A stretch of 64,000 nucleotides of DNA from DATARH01 sp963789255 (GCA_963789255.1 CAWBJW010000002.1:620001-684000), one strand, 5' to 3'. Counted from the stretch's first letter, positions 20,352 through 30,239 are shown. The notes: generated from the sequence alone by a model not told the origin. A program made the numbers and translations.

Positions 20352-21064
20352 GTTGGCTGCGCGCTCTCCTTTTCAACATCGCCTTCGTTGCCGTGACCGC
20401 GCTGCTCGGCATCGCGGGGCTGCCGCTGCTCTTGGCGCCGCGCCGCTGGGTGATGCGGTTTGGCCGGTTCTGGGCACAATGCGTCCTCGCCCTCCTCAAG
20501 GCGATCGTCGGGCTCGACGGCGAGATCCGCGGCCTCGAGCACCTGCCCGCCGGCCCCTCCATCATCGCGATGAAGCATCAATCGGCCTGGGACACGCTGG
20601 TCCTGCCGGTCGTGCTCGGCGATCCCGCGGTGGTGATCAAACGCGAACTGCTCCTCCTGCCGTTCTACGGCTGGTATGCCGCGCGGGCCGGCTCGATCGC
20701 GATCGACCGGCGCGGCGGCGCCGGCGCGCTGCGCCATATGGTGGCGGCGGCCAGGTGTGCGGCCGCGGCAGGCCGCCCGGTAGTCATCTTTCCCGAGGGG
20801 ACGCGCACCGCGCCGGGCCGGCGCCTCCCCTACCAGCCGGGCGTTGCGGCGCTTTATCAGGCGCTCCGGCTTCCGGTGGTGCCGGCTGCGGTCAATTCCG
20901 GGCTTTATTGGGGCCGCCGCAGCTTTGTCAAGCGCCCCGGTCGGATCACCCTTGCCTTCCTCGACCCGATCGCGCCGGGGCTGCCACGCCGCGAGATGAT
21001 GAGTGAACTCGAAAAGCGCATCGAAGCGGCCACCGCGGCGCTCGAACGGGAGGCGTCGCGGTAA
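20348..21064 (+). CDS. plsC: 1-acyl-sn-glycerol-3-phosphate acyltransferase PlsC
   Basis: A 238-residue inner-membrane acyltransferase making phosphatidic acid. An N-terminal hydrophobic helix pair precedes the catalytic HX4D motif KHQSAWDT (about residue 74). The FPEGTRTAPG phosphate-binding motif lies near 148, and VPAAVNSGLYWGRR is block IV. The GTG start, overlapping the previous stop as GTGA, is chosen because the first membrane helix begins there (SWLRALLFNIAFV). It is the last gene of the ftsEX group. Confidence 0.92.
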   Translation: MSWLRALLFNIAFVAVTALLGIAGLPLLLAPRRWVMRFGRFWAQCVLALLKAIVGLDGEIRGLEHLPAGPSIIAMKHQSAWDTLVLPVVLGDPAVVIKRELLLLPFYGWYAARAGSIAIDRRGGAGALRHMVAAARCAAAAGRPVVIFPEGTRTAPGRRLPYQPGVAALYQALRLPVVPAAVNSGLYWGRRSFVKRPGRITLAFLDPIAPGLPRREMMSELEKRIEAATAALEREASR

Positions 21065-21173
21065 GGTGGTGTTTCCCGATCTCTGGGAAATTATCAGGGA
21101 AATAGCGCGATTCGGGCGGTTTTCGCCGACCGGCGCCCCTGAAACCGGCGGAATCCGCCAGCTTCGGAGCAAA

Positions 21174-21229
21174 TTCCCTGGCGGGCCGAACAGGGAACCA
21201 ATTCGCCCGAACAGGGAACCGCCAGGGAA
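21174..21229. repeat. Compound direct and inverted repeat downstream of plsC
   Basis: CGAACAGGGAACC occurs twice in direct orientation (21187-21199 and 21208-21220). The pair is framed by an inverted repeat, TTCCCTGGCGG (21174-21184) against CCGCCAGGGAA (21219-21229). Further GGGAA/TTCCC motifs lie upstream (21070-21105). It may act as a terminator-like structure for the ftsEX-plsC operon, or belong to a dispersed repeat family. No reading frame is convincing here. Confidence 0.6.
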
Positions 21230-21276
21230 TCACGCGCGGCCGTCAGCCTGCCCCCGCGGGTCTATCGGCGCATCGG

Positions 21277-22725
21277 TTACTTGCAGTTCACTTGGCATTC
21301 GACCGAGGAGATGGTCGGAGGAATGGCGACCGTGCTGACCTTGATCAGTTGGTCGCCGCGCCGCCAGAGAAAATCACACTGGACGCCCTCGGCCTTCGCG
21401 CACACCGCCCGTTCAGGAAAACAGGTGCTATCGGTGTTGCTATCGCACTTTCCCGCGCCTGGCAGGGGCGCTGGCCCAAAACCCAGCGCGAGCAGGCTGA
21501 GACGTGCTTTTGCATAAGGGGTATTCGCAGGGAATACCGGGATGGCCCCATTCGTCGCCGGCTTCGTCTCCGTTGCGACGGGGAGCGCTGGCGGAGTGGC
21601 GGTCTCCTTCACGATAAGAGCCGAGTTGGCGACGTGTCCAGACCGCGGCGCGTCGGGTGCCGCAGCTGCTACTCGTCGTTCCGGAGCCACGGCTTGTAGG
21701 ACGCCCGGTGCTGTTGCCGCCAGAATTTGCGGCGCAGGCGGCGCGACGGTTGTCGGATCGGGCAGCGGCTGCGGGGTCGCCGCGGCCGCTTGCGTTGGCG
21801 CCGGGGTTTGCGGCGCAGGCGGCGCGACGGTTGTCAGATCGGGCAGCGGCTGCGGGGTCGCCGCGGCCACTTGCGTCGGCGTACCGCCCGTCGGATTGCT
21901 GGTGGGGATGGGGGTGAGCTTCAATGTGCCCGTGTTGTTGTCGATCGACCACGACCGAAAGCGCGAAAGAAAACTCAGACCAAGCAGCGGTGTCGCGGAA
22001 TCGGACGGCATAACGCTTGCGACCACATCAGTCAGGATCTGGTTGCCGACTTGCAGACTGGCCAGTTTGAACTTGACGCCCTTTACCTCGGAGCCGTCGG
22101 CGATACCGAATTGAGTAGCACCGATATAGTTGGCTTTTGTGAGTGTTCCTGATCGGATCAGGGTTAAATAGACATCCCTCGGCAGAGTGATATCGGATGC
22201 TCCGCTGTCGATAACGAAATCGATCGTCACGACTTTGTTGATTTGGGCGGGAACCCAGAGATTGCCGTCCTTCCTCTTCATGGCAACGTCAACGGGTCCG
22301 GAGGCGTCGCCGCCAGCAGGAGCCGGCTGCACACGGGCTTCTTTCTGGTCCTGTCTTTCCTTTTCCTGCTGCTCCTTCTGCCGCCTGAGTTCGGCCTGAT
22401 GCGCCAGGTATCGCCGGTGTGCCTCTGCCGCGGCAGCGTTCTGTCGCTGTTGGTAATACTGCGGTTGTTGGTAATATTGCGGTTGTGGGGAATACTGGGG
22501 TTGTGGGGAATACTGGGGTTGCTGGTAGTACGGCTGCGGCTGTTGCAGCGTTTGCCCCAGAATCCCGCCAACGACGCCGCCAAAGAAACCGCCGACGTCG
22601 CCGGCGCGAGAGGGCGAGGAAACCCCGAGCAGCAGCACGGATGCGGCAGCGGCAACTTGCGACCATTTCCTCGCCGACCGACCGCCGGCGGTTTCGCTGC
22701 TACGGGTCACGAGGATCTGTGTCAT
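21277..22725 (-). CDS. Secreted retropepsin-like aspartic protease with low-complexity repeats
   Basis: A 482-residue protein. A signal peptide covers residues 1 to about 41 (VAAAASVLLLGVSSPSRAG), followed by a glycine-rich patch, a Gln/Tyr/Pro repeat region (60-95) and a charged coiled region (105-130). The aspartic-protease-like domain carries TIDFVIDSGASDITLP (Asp173) and TPLLGLSFLSRF, the paired motifs of single-domain retropepsin-type clan AA proteins. Next comes a Pro/Ala-rich linker with two 27-residue repeats (TPQPLPDLTTVAPPAPQ). The C-terminus has six cysteines (GKCDSN, STCFPE, VECQVNCK) and may be a disulfide-bonded cap. It is probably periplasmic or surface-linked. The substrate is unknown. 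It lies just downstream of, and on the same strand as, a TIR-Sel1 gene. Confidence 0.75.
   Translation of the reverse strand: MTQILVTRSSETAGGRSARKWSQVAAAASVLLLGVSSPSRAGDVGGFFGGVVGGILGQTLQQPQPYYQQPQYSPQPQYSPQPQYYQQPQYYQQRQNAAAAEAHRRYLAHQAELRRQKEQQEKERQDQKEARVQPAPAGGDASGPVDVAMKRKDGNLWVPAQINKVVTIDFVIDSGASDITLPRDVYLTLIRSGTLTKANYIGATQFGIADGSEVKGVKFKLASLQVGNQILTDVVASVMPSDSATPLLGLSFLSRFRSWSIDNNTGTLKLTPIPTSNPTGGTPTQVAAATPQPLPDLTTVAPPAPQTPAPTQAAAATPQPLPDPTTVAPPAPQILAATAPGVLQAVAPERRVAAAAPDAPRSGHVANSALIVKETATPPALPVATETKPATNGAIPVFPANTPYAKARLSLLALGFGPAPLPGAGKCDSNTDSTCFPERAVCAKAEGVQCDFLWRRGDQLIKVSTVAIPPTISSVECQVNCK
21726..21881. repeat. 81-bp tandem duplication inside the retropepsin gene
   Basis: Two nearly identical 81-bp units begin at 21726 and 21807. 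They encode the 27-residue Pro/Ala repeats of the linker (TPQPLPDPTTVAPPAPQ and TPQPLPDLTTVAPPAPQ). They differ at only a few bases, so the duplication is recent or kept alike by gene conversion. It lengthens the linker without changing frame. Confidence 0.85.
22447..22531. repeat. 18-bp tandem repeats encoding Q/Y/P hexapeptides
   Basis: About four degenerate copies of an 18-base unit (on the plus strand GGTTGTGGGGAATACTGG and variants) encode QYSPQP and QYYQQP hexapeptides near the N-terminus of the secreted retropepsin-like protein. Such tyrosine/glutamine-rich tracts are usually unstructured and sticky. In-frame units can expand or contract without breaking the gene. Confidence 0.8.
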
Positions 22726-22868
22726 GGCCGAACTCCCCCAAAACCATGCCTTGTCGTGGATAAGCTAAAGCCGGGGTCCCGGTTCCAGTGTGAAGCCCGT
22801 CACACTAGCGCCATTTTTTTGCTTGGGCTAGCTCGGAACGCCGGCGCCCTGGAGCACGGCCAGCGTCG

Positions 22869-24147
22869 TCATCCGCCGTGGTCGCGGAGCCACTTCTTCG
22901 CCTCGGGGTCGCCAGCCGCCGCGCCCTTTTGCATCCATTGCCGGGCTTGTTCCAGATCGCGCGGCACTCCGTGACCGTCCGCGTATAGCAGCGCCAAATT
23001 GTATTCCGCGTCGATGTTTCCCTGGTCGGCGGCCTTGCGATACCAGCGCATTGCCTCGCCGTAATCCTGCGCGACGCCGTAGCCTTTATCGTAAAAGACG
23101 CCAATGTTATTTTGCGCGGTGGGTTCTCCCTGGTCGGCGGCCTTGCGATACCAGCGCATTGCCTTGGCATAATCCTGCGGTACGCCCAGGCTTTCCTCGA
23201 ACAAATAGCCGATATTGGTTTGTGCGCCGGCATTTCCCTGGTCGGCGGCCAATCGGAACCAGCGCATCGCCTCGGCGTAATCCCGCTGCACGCCCGCGCC
23301 CTGTTCGTAAAGATTCCCGATATTCTTCTGCGCGGGAGCGTACCCCTGGTCGGCGGCCTTGCGATACCGAGCTCAGCGCTTCGGCGTAATCCCGGGGCAC
23401 CGCAAGGCCTTTTTCGTAGAGATACCCAACGTAGGTTTGCGCCGTGGCATTTCCCTGGTCGGCGGCCCGCCGGTCCCACTGCATCGCCTCGCCATAATCC
23501 TTGCGGTCGAACGCCGCTTTGCTCTTGCTCAGGGTATCGGCCGTAACGGCAGCGAGCGGCGTCCGCTTCGCGCCAAAACCGCCCGACCAAAACCACACTG
23601 CCGCGGCGATGCCGACGACAGCCAGCACCCCCATCCCACCGATCGCCAGCCGGTAATTTTTCGCCGATCGCGGCTGCTGCTGATCCCGCTGTCGCTGTCG
23701 CCGGCGTTCGGCCTCTGCAGGTTGCTGCTGCTCGTTCTCCGCCGCCGATGAGGAAAACCTCTTGGCCAGCTCGTCGATCGCTCGTTCGCGCGCGGCGAAG
23801 CCGTCGATCCAGTGCAGATCGGAAAGCCGGACGCGAAGGCCCCGTCGCGGCTGCACGTCTTCGATGCGGAACGGAATGATGATCTTGCGGCTCTCGCCGG
23901 CGACGGTGACCTCGCGGCGGATGTATTCGCTCTCGTTGCATTGCTCGGAGAAGATCAGCAGCATCGCCCGGCAGCGATCGAGCGCAGCCACGATCTCGTC
24001 GTCGAACGGTTTGCCCGGCTCCACGTTGCGCGGCGCGATCCAGCACGCCACGCCTCGGCGCTCCAGCTCGCCGACGATCTCCAGCGCCACCGCCCGGTCT
24101 TCGCTGACATGACTGACGAACAGGAAGGGGTCGGAGACCGCCATCAT
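22869..24147 (-). CDS. TIR domain - transmembrane - Sel1-repeat protein, with a one-base frameshift
   Basis: About 425 residues after removing one base near 23369 (the second repeat then reads ALSWYRKAADQGYAPAQKNIG). Residues 5-115 form a TIR domain: PFLFVSHVSEDRAVA, ACWIAPRNVEPGKPF, and LLIFSEQCNESEYIRREV, with Glu79 at the position used as catalytic residue in TIR NAD hydrolases. A charged Gln-rich linker (135-165) leads to one transmembrane helix (about 167-188), then five full Sel1-like repeats and a partial sixth (AMRWYRKAADQG units). The topology would put TIR and Sel1 on opposite sides of the membrane. Signalling or stress sensing is possible. Enzymatic activity is not proven. ATG at 24147 or 24144 is preferred over an upstream TTG. 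Confidence 0.8.
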
Positions 24148-24402
24148 GCTGACCAGGGCCGTGCCCAAAACGCACGACCGCTACATTACGCTGCCTTGCC
24201 CTCGCGCGATAGGCACGCGAAGGCTCCGGAGGATACTCGCGTACTCTGTACTATCGTCCTTATATCCGACAACACCCTGTATCGCACTGAAAATTACGGC
24301 GACCACGTAGCGCGCAACGCCCGCCGAACGAAGCCCCTCGCGCTTTGCCTCCTGGCGCAAGCTGGCATAATCTTAGGGCCGTCACTTCAAGCAGGCGCAG
24401 CT

Positions 24403-27400
24403 ATGCCCACCGTCGCCTCGATCTCACAGCAGATCTGGGACATGAAATACCGGCTCCGGGGGCCGGCCAACGGGCCGATCGCCGGCGAGCCGATCGACAA
24501 GACGATCGAGGACACCTGGCTTCGCGTCGCGCGGGCGGTTGCGGCGCCGGAAAAGAACTCCGAGCGCTGGGCCGCGCGGTTCTATCAGGCGATGAGCGAC
24601 TTTCGCTTTCTGCCGGCCGGGCGGGTCGTCGCCGGCGCCGGCGCGGGTCGCCAGGTCACCTTGTTCAACTGCTTCGTGATGGGGACGATCCCCGACGATA
24701 TGGGCGGCATTTTCGCCCATCTGCGCGAGGCGGCATTGACGATGCAGCAGGGCGGCGGCATCGGCTATGACTTCTCGACGCTGCGGCCGCGCGGCGCGGT
24801 CGTCAAAGGGGTCGGCGCCGATGCCTCGGGCCCGTTGTCGTTCATGGACGTGTGGGACGCGATGTGCCGCACGATCATGAGCGCCGGCTATCGCCGCGGC
24901 GCGATGATGGCGACGTTGTCGTGCGAGCACCCCGACATCGAGGCCTTCATCGAAGCCAAGCGCGAGCCCGGGCGCCTCAGGATGTTCAACCTCTCGGTGC
25001 TGGTCAGCGACGCGTTCATGCAGGCGGTCGCCGAGGACGCCCCCTGGCAGCTGTCGTTCGGCGGCACCGTGGCCAAAGTCATTCCGGCGCGCGAGCTGTG
25101 GGACAAGATCATGCGCGCCACCTACGCCTACGCCGAGCCGGGCGTCATCTTCATCGACCGCATCAACCGCCGCAACAATTTGTGGTATTGCGAAAAGATC
25201 AACGCGACCAACCCATGCGTGACGGCGGATACATGGGTCTTTACCGCCGATGGCCCCCGGCAGGTCTGCGACTTGGTCGGCAGCTCCTTTGCCGCCATCG
25301 CAGAGGGCCGGATTTGGAAGAGCGACGATCGCGGGTTCTTCGCAACCGGGACCAAGCCTGTCGTGCTCGTTAGCGCCCGCGAAGGGTACCATCTGCGCCT
25401 AACCCGCGATCATCGCTTGCGGCGCGTCACGCGGCGAACCCGGTGGTCCTGTGAGTGGCAATGGTGTGAGGCCGGCAGTCTCTCATCAGGCGATGAGTTG
25501 CTGCTCCACGATCATCGCACCGCGCCGGGCTGGGGTGATCCGAACATGGCTGTTCGCGACCGCGCGGAAGGATACCTGCTCGGCCTGCTGGTCGGGGACG
25601 GAACGCTCAAGAGGGACAAGGCGGTCCTGTCGGCATGGCCCGGCCGGCGTGTTTGCAATGGTGCAGAGGAGCGACCCGGAACAGGCGGCATGATGGCGGC
25701 TGCGCTCTCCGCGGCGCGCCAGTTGCCGCATCGAGCCGATTTCACGGGCTGGATCGAGGTAGGTGGCACCGGCGTATGGCGCCTTTCCCTGGGTGCGTTG
25801 AAACGTTTGGCTGAAGGCCATGGCCTGCGACCGCGAGCAAAGCATGTGACGCCAGCCATCGAACGCCGTTCGAGCGCCTTTCATGCGGGCTTCCTGCGTG
25901 GCCTTTTCGATACGGATGGGAGCGTGCAAGGCAGCCAGCAGAAAGGCGTCAGCATCCGGCTCTCGCAAAGCAACCGCGAGACCCTGGTTGCGGTTCAACG
26001 CATGTTGCTGCGCCTCGGTATTGCCAGCACAATCTATAGCGAACGCCGGCCCGCCGGTCATACCCGCCTCCCCGATGGCCGCGGCGGAACGCGGCTTTAC
26101 CCGACGCGGGCACAGCATGAGCTCGTGATTGCAAATGAAAATCTTCCCCTGTTTGCCGAGCGCATCGGCTTTGCCGATACCGAGAAGGCGGCGAGGCTGT
26201 CGGCCGCAATTGCCGGATACCGCCGTCATCTCAACCGGGAGGCCTTCCTCGCCACGGTCCATTCCATAGAAGATGCCGGTGAGGCGGAAGTCTTCGACGC
26301 CGCGATCCCCGGCCTCAACGCCTTCGACGCCAATGGCTTATGGGCCCACAATTGCGGCGAGCAGCCGCTGCCGCCGTACGGCGCGTGCCTCCTCGGCTCG
26401 CTGAACCTGGCGCGGTTTGTCGAGGCGCCGTTCACGCCGCAGGCGCGGCTCGACACCGATCGGCTGGCTGCGCTCGTCCCCGATGCCGTGCGCATGATGG
26501 ACAACATCATCGACATCTCGGGCTTTCCGCTGCCGGAGCAAAAGCACGAGGCCGAAGAGAAGCGCCGCATCGGCCTCGGGGTCACCGGGCTCGCTGACGC
26601 GCTGATCATGTGCGGGCTGCGCTACGGCGCCTCCGATGCCGTCGCCGCGACCGAAAAATGGCTCGGCACGATCCAGCGCGCGGCCTATCTCGCCTCGACC
26701 GCGCTGGCCGCCGAAAAGGGCGCCTTCCCGCTGTTCGAGCGCGACAAATTCCTGGCAGGCGAGACCGTCGCCGGGCTCGACGCGGAGGTCCGCGACGCGA
26801 TCGCCAGGCATGGCATCCGCAATGCGCTTCTGACCTCGGTGGCGCCGACCGGCACGATCTCGCTGTTTGCCGACAACGTGTCGTCCGGGCTCGAGCCGGT
26901 GTTCAGCTTCCGCTACACGCGGGGCGTGCTGATGCAAGACGGCACGCGGCGCGAAGAGGAGGTCAGCGACTACGCCTATCGCCTCTTCCGCCGGCTCAAG
27001 GGCGAAACGGCGCCGCTGCCCGATTATTTCGTCAACGTCCAGACCCTCATGCCCGAGGACCACGTCGTCATGCAGGCGGCGGTGCAGCGCCATATCGACA
27101 GCTCGATCTCGAAGACGATCAACGTGCCGGCCGACATCGCCTTCGAGCGCTTCCGCGATGTCTATGCGCAGGCCTATGCGCTCGGCTGCAAGAGCTGCAC
27201 GACCTACCGGCCGAACGAGGTCACCGGCGCGGTCCTGGAGGCGCGGCCGGAACAGCCGGCCGAACCGCTGTTGCTGAACAGCGCGCCGCCGCCGGGCCCG
27301 GCACGGCCGACGCAGGCGGAATTGCCGTTGCCGGCGCCGCAGGTCGCGGCGCGGCCGGCCCCCATGGCGAACGATGTCTACGAAGCCGGCGGCGTCGTCT

Positions 27401-27946
27401 ATATGACCCAGCCGCTGTCGCGGCCCGAGGCATTGCCCGGGCAGACCTACAAGGTGCGCTGGCCGGACAGCGAGCACGCGCTCTACATCACGTTGAACGA
27501 CATCATCCAGGACGGCCGACGGCGCCCGTTCGAGATCTTCATCAACTCGAAGAACATGGAGCATTACGCCTGGACCGTGGCGTTGACCCGCATGATCAGC
27601 GCGGTGTTCCGGCGCGGCGGCGATGTGTCGTTTGTCGTCGAGGAGATGAAGGCGGTGTTCGACCCGCGCGGCGGGGCGTGGATGGAGGGAAAGTACGTCC
27701 CCTCGCTGCTGGCCGCGATCGGCGAGGTCATCGAGCGCCACATGATCGAGATCGGCTTCCTCCCCGCCCGCCACGGCCGTGACGAGCGCGCCGCGCAGGT
27801 CGTCAACCTCGAACGATCGTCCGGCAACCCGCTCGGACTGGCCGGGCCGCGCCTCAGGCAATGCCCCAAATGCGGCGAAGCGGCGCTGATCCGCCTCGAA
27901 GACTGCGACCAGTGCACCGAGCTGCGGCTACTCGAAATGCGGGTAA
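24403..27946 (+). CDS. nrdJ: Adenosylcobalamin-dependent ribonucleotide reductase NrdJ containing an intein, with a one-base frameshift near the 3' end
   Basis: Class II ribonucleotide reductase makes deoxyribonucleotides with a B12 radical and needs no oxygen. Precursor about 1180 residues, about 801 after intein removal. The redox cysteine is in TLFNCFVMG (Cys90), and substrate-loop motifs such as QQGGGIGYDFSTLRP are present. The catalytic motif NPCGEQPLPPYGACLLGS is split by the intein right before its first cysteine (Cys272 of the spliced protein, with Cys283 as its partner). A TSCPD domain (TYKVRWPDSEHALY) follows. The C-terminal CPKCGEAALIRLEDC tail ends in ECGYSKCG once one C at about 27922 is removed, giving the stop at 27946. 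Without that correction the frame runs on through the opposite strand of the next gene. ATG at 24403 precedes MPTVASISQQIW. Confidence 0.94.
25216..26352 (+). other. Intein with LAGLIDADG homing endonuclease in NrdJ
   Basis: A 379-residue protein intron. It starts with Cys1 (CVTADTWVFTADG, block A). Block B is LRLTRDHRLRRVTR with the conserved histidine. Two LAGLIDADG motifs, YLLGLLVGDGTL and FLRGLFDTDGSV, indicate a dodecapeptide homing endonuclease. Block F is EVFDAAIPGLNAFDANGL, and the C-terminus LWAHN gives the penultimate His and terminal Asn of block G. The +1 residue is the cysteine of NPCGE, which is also the radical cysteine of the reductase. All splicing residues are present, so the intein looks active. 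The motif-rich frame is unbroken. Confidence 0.95.
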
Positions 27947-28004
27947 GCCAGGGTCGGGAAAGGGCAGCGAGGTCCCAGCGCCAAGGCGTGCTGCCAAACG
28001 CCGC

Positions 28005-29228
28005 TCATCCCTTGGTCCTGATCAGCCGCCGCCACACCAGGCCGAGCCCCACGAGGCCGGTCCCGGCCATGATGACGATCGCCGGCGCCGGCCCGAGCCG
28101 CTCCGACAGGGCGCCGATCGCCAGCACCCCGATCGGCCCGGTGCCGATGCCCATCGTCACGATGCCCATCACCCGCGAGCGCGTGGTCGGCGGCGCCTCG
28201 ATCAGGATCAGCGCCGTCTGCATGTTGGCGAACGCGGCGGTGCCGAGGCCGCCGATCACCAGCAGCACAAAGGCCAGCCCGTACCACGGCGACAATGCCA
28301 TCGCGATGACGCCGACGAGAAACAGGAGCGAGCCCTGCAGCAGGGCGCGGCTGCCGTCGAGGTGCAGCCAGCCGGCCGACAGGGCGATGCCGACGACGAT
28401 GGCGCCGAGCGGCTCGGCCGCGGCGAGCGCGCCGACCAGGGTCGGCGAAACGCGGAAGACGCCGAGGCCGATCGGCGCGATCAGCGCCGAATAGCAAAAC
28501 CCGAAGCTGTTCATGATGATCGTGACCAGCACGACGCCGAGGATCGCCGGGGTGGCGCGCGCGACGGCGATCCCGACCGCGATCTCGCGCGCGATATGGC
28601 CGAAGCGCAGCCGCCGCTTCTCCTGATGGAAGTCGAGGCCGACCACGGCAAGACCGGCGGCGAGATACAGCGCCGCCGACAGCAGATAGGCGCCGCCGAG
28701 GCCCAGCATCTGGAACACGGCGCCGCCGCACAGCGGACCCAGCACCCGGGCGACGCTGTTGGTCAGCGAATCGAGGGCCACCGCGGCGGCGACCCGCTCG
28801 GCCATGACCACTTCGCCGAGCATCCGCCGGCGCACCGCCATCTCGCCCGCCCAGGCGATGCCGGCGACGGCGCCGCCGAGGGCGAGGTGCCAGATGCGGA
28901 TCTGCCCGGACAACGCCAGCGCGGCCAATGCCGCCGAGGTCGTCGCGCAGACCAGCAGCTGCGCCAGCAGCAGCCGTTTTCGGTTGAGCGCCTCGCCGAT
29001 CACCCCGGCAATCGGGCCGAGAAACAGCATCGGCAGGCTGCGCGCCGCCGTGATGACCGCGACCAGCAGGGTCGAGTGCGTCGCCTCGTACGTGAAGATC
29101 CCGGCGACCAGCAGTTCGAGCCAGCGCATCGCATTGCCCACCCCGCCGGCAAACCACAGCCGGGCATAGCTCGGCGTCGCCAGCAGCCCGCGCGGCCGGA
29201 CCTTCGCGGCGATCGACCCGGAGGTCAT
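28005..29228 (-). CDS. MFS transporter (12-TM, drug/metabolite efflux type)
   Basis: A 407-residue integral membrane protein. Twelve hydrophobic segments are evident, beginning at YARLWFAGGVGNAMRWLELL. The loop GEALNRKRLLLAQLL between helices 2 and 3 matches the MFS motif-A position. The general layout resembles the enterobactin-exporter/MFS_3 group. The substrate is not deducible. It converges with nrdJ and leaves about 60 bases between them. Confidence 0.82.
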   Translation of the reverse strand: MTSGSIAAKVRPRGLLATPSYARLWFAGGVGNAMRWLELLVAGIFTYEATHSTLLVAVITAARSLPMLFLGPIAGVIGEALNRKRLLLAQLLVCATTSAALAALALSGQIRIWHLALGGAVAGIAWAGEMAVRRRMLGEVVMAERVAAAVALDSLTNSVARVLGPLCGGAVFQMLGLGGAYLLSAALYLAAGLAVVGLDFHQEKRRLRFGHIAREIAVGIAVARATPAILGVVLVTIIMNSFGFCYSALIAPIGLGVFRVSPTLVGALAAAEPLGAIVVGIALSAGWLHLDGSRALLQGSLLFLVGVIAMALSPWYGLAFVLLVIGGLGTAAFANMQTALILIEAPPTTRSRVMGIVTMGIGTGPIGVLAIGALSERLGPAPAIVIMAGTGLVGLGLVWRRLIRTKG

Positions 29229-29249
29229 CTACGATTTCGGGATCGTGCC

Positions 29250-30239
29250 TCACAGCTTCCCGTTCGGCAGGACCAGAACCTTGCCGTTGCGGCCGCCCTG
29301 TTGGGCATGCGCAAGGGCGGTCTTGATCTCCTCGATCGGGTAGACCGCGTCGATCGGGGCTTTCAGCACGCCGTCGCGCAGCTTCAGGGCCAGCTCGGCA
29401 TAGAGCGCGTGCACCGCTTCCGGCGTGCGCTTCGCCAGGCCGCGGCCGAGCATGAAGCCGGTCAGGCTGACCCCGCGGGCGCCGAGCGCGGCGCGGCTCA
29501 TCACCGGGTCCTCGCCCGACATCGAGCCATAGCTGACCACCACCCCGCCATCGGCGACGCTGTCGGCGAGGCGCCTCGTCGCCTCGCCGGAAACCGCGTC
29601 GATGCCGAGCCGGATCGCCGCCCCACCGGCCTCCGCGCGGGCCCGGGCAGCGAGATCGGGGCCGTCGGCCAGCACGATATCGCCGCCGAGCGCGCGCAAT
29701 TCCGCCGCGACATCGTCGCGCCGCACGACGTTGATGGTGCGCACGCCGCGCGCCCTGGCTAGCACGATCAGATGCCGCCCGACCGCCGAGTTGGCGACGT
29801 TCTGGATCACCCAGTCGCCCGGCATCAGCGCGACATGGTCTTCGAGCAGCAGTTGGGCCGTCGCCGGGTTGATGCGCAGCATCGCCGCCTGGGCGAGATC
29901 GAGCCCGGCGGGGATCGCAATCGCGTCCGCCTCGGCGATGCGGCGCCGCGCCGCCCAGTTCTCGCGCTGCAGGTTGATCACCAGATCGCCCGGCCGCAGC
30001 CGCGCCACCCCGGCGCCGATTGCGGCGACGCGGCCGACGCATTCCGCGCCCGGGGTCGCCGGCAACGCCGGATGCAGCCGGTAATTGCCGCGGATCATCG
30101 ACAGATCGGCCGGGTTGATCGGAAAGGCCAGCACGTCGAACACAACTTCGCCAGCGCCGGGCATCCCGACATCGGGCGCCTCGACGCACCGGGCGACCGC
30201 CTCGGGCACGCCATAGGCGGCGAACTCGACCTTCTTCAT
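29250..30239 (-). CDS. Zinc-independent medium-chain reductase (MECR/quinone oxidoreductase-like)
   Basis: A 329-residue NADPH-dependent MDR-family enzyme. The N-terminal GroES-like domain contains VLAFPINPADLSMIRGNY and PGAECVGRVAAIG. There is no structural zinc cysteine cluster. The Rossmann part is WVIQNVANSAVGRHLIVLA followed by RTINVVRRDD. INPADL and NVANSAVG are typical of mitochondrial-type trans-2-enoyl-CoA reductases (MECR/Etr1). An enoyl-thioester substrate is likely but unproven. Starts at 30239 and 30245 are both in frame. It is on the same strand as the MFS gene, 21 bases upstream of it. Confidence 0.82.
   Translation of the reverse strand: MKKVEFAAYGVPEAVARCVEAPDVGMPGAGEVVFDVLAFPINPADLSMIRGNYRLHPALPATPGAECVGRVAAIGAGVARLRPGDLVINLQRENWAARRRIAEADAIAIPAGLDLAQAAMLRINPATAQLLLEDHVALMPGDWVIQNVANSAVGRHLIVLARARGVRTINVVRRDDVAAELRALGGDIVLADGPDLAARARAEAGGAAIRLGIDAVSGEATRRLADSVADGGVVVSYGSMSGEDPVMSRAALGARGVSLTGFMLGRGLAKRTPEAVHALYAELALKLRDGVLKAPIDAVYPIEEIKTALAHAQQGGRNGKVLVLPNGKL

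Noticed and set aside
24148..24402. Cobalamin riboswitch upstream of nrdJ
   Set aside because: No B12-box-like sequence or fitting stem arrangement was seen in the 255-base interval.
23812..24402. Long open frame upstream of and in frame with nrdJ
   Set aside because: It is antisense to the TIR domain of the neighbouring gene and has no conserved content. NrdJ homology begins at 24403.
27947..28494. Continuation of the nrdJ reading frame past its natural end
   Set aside because: After one extra base near 27922 the frame leaves the family sequence (which ends GYSKCG at 27946) and runs antisense through the MFS transporter gene.
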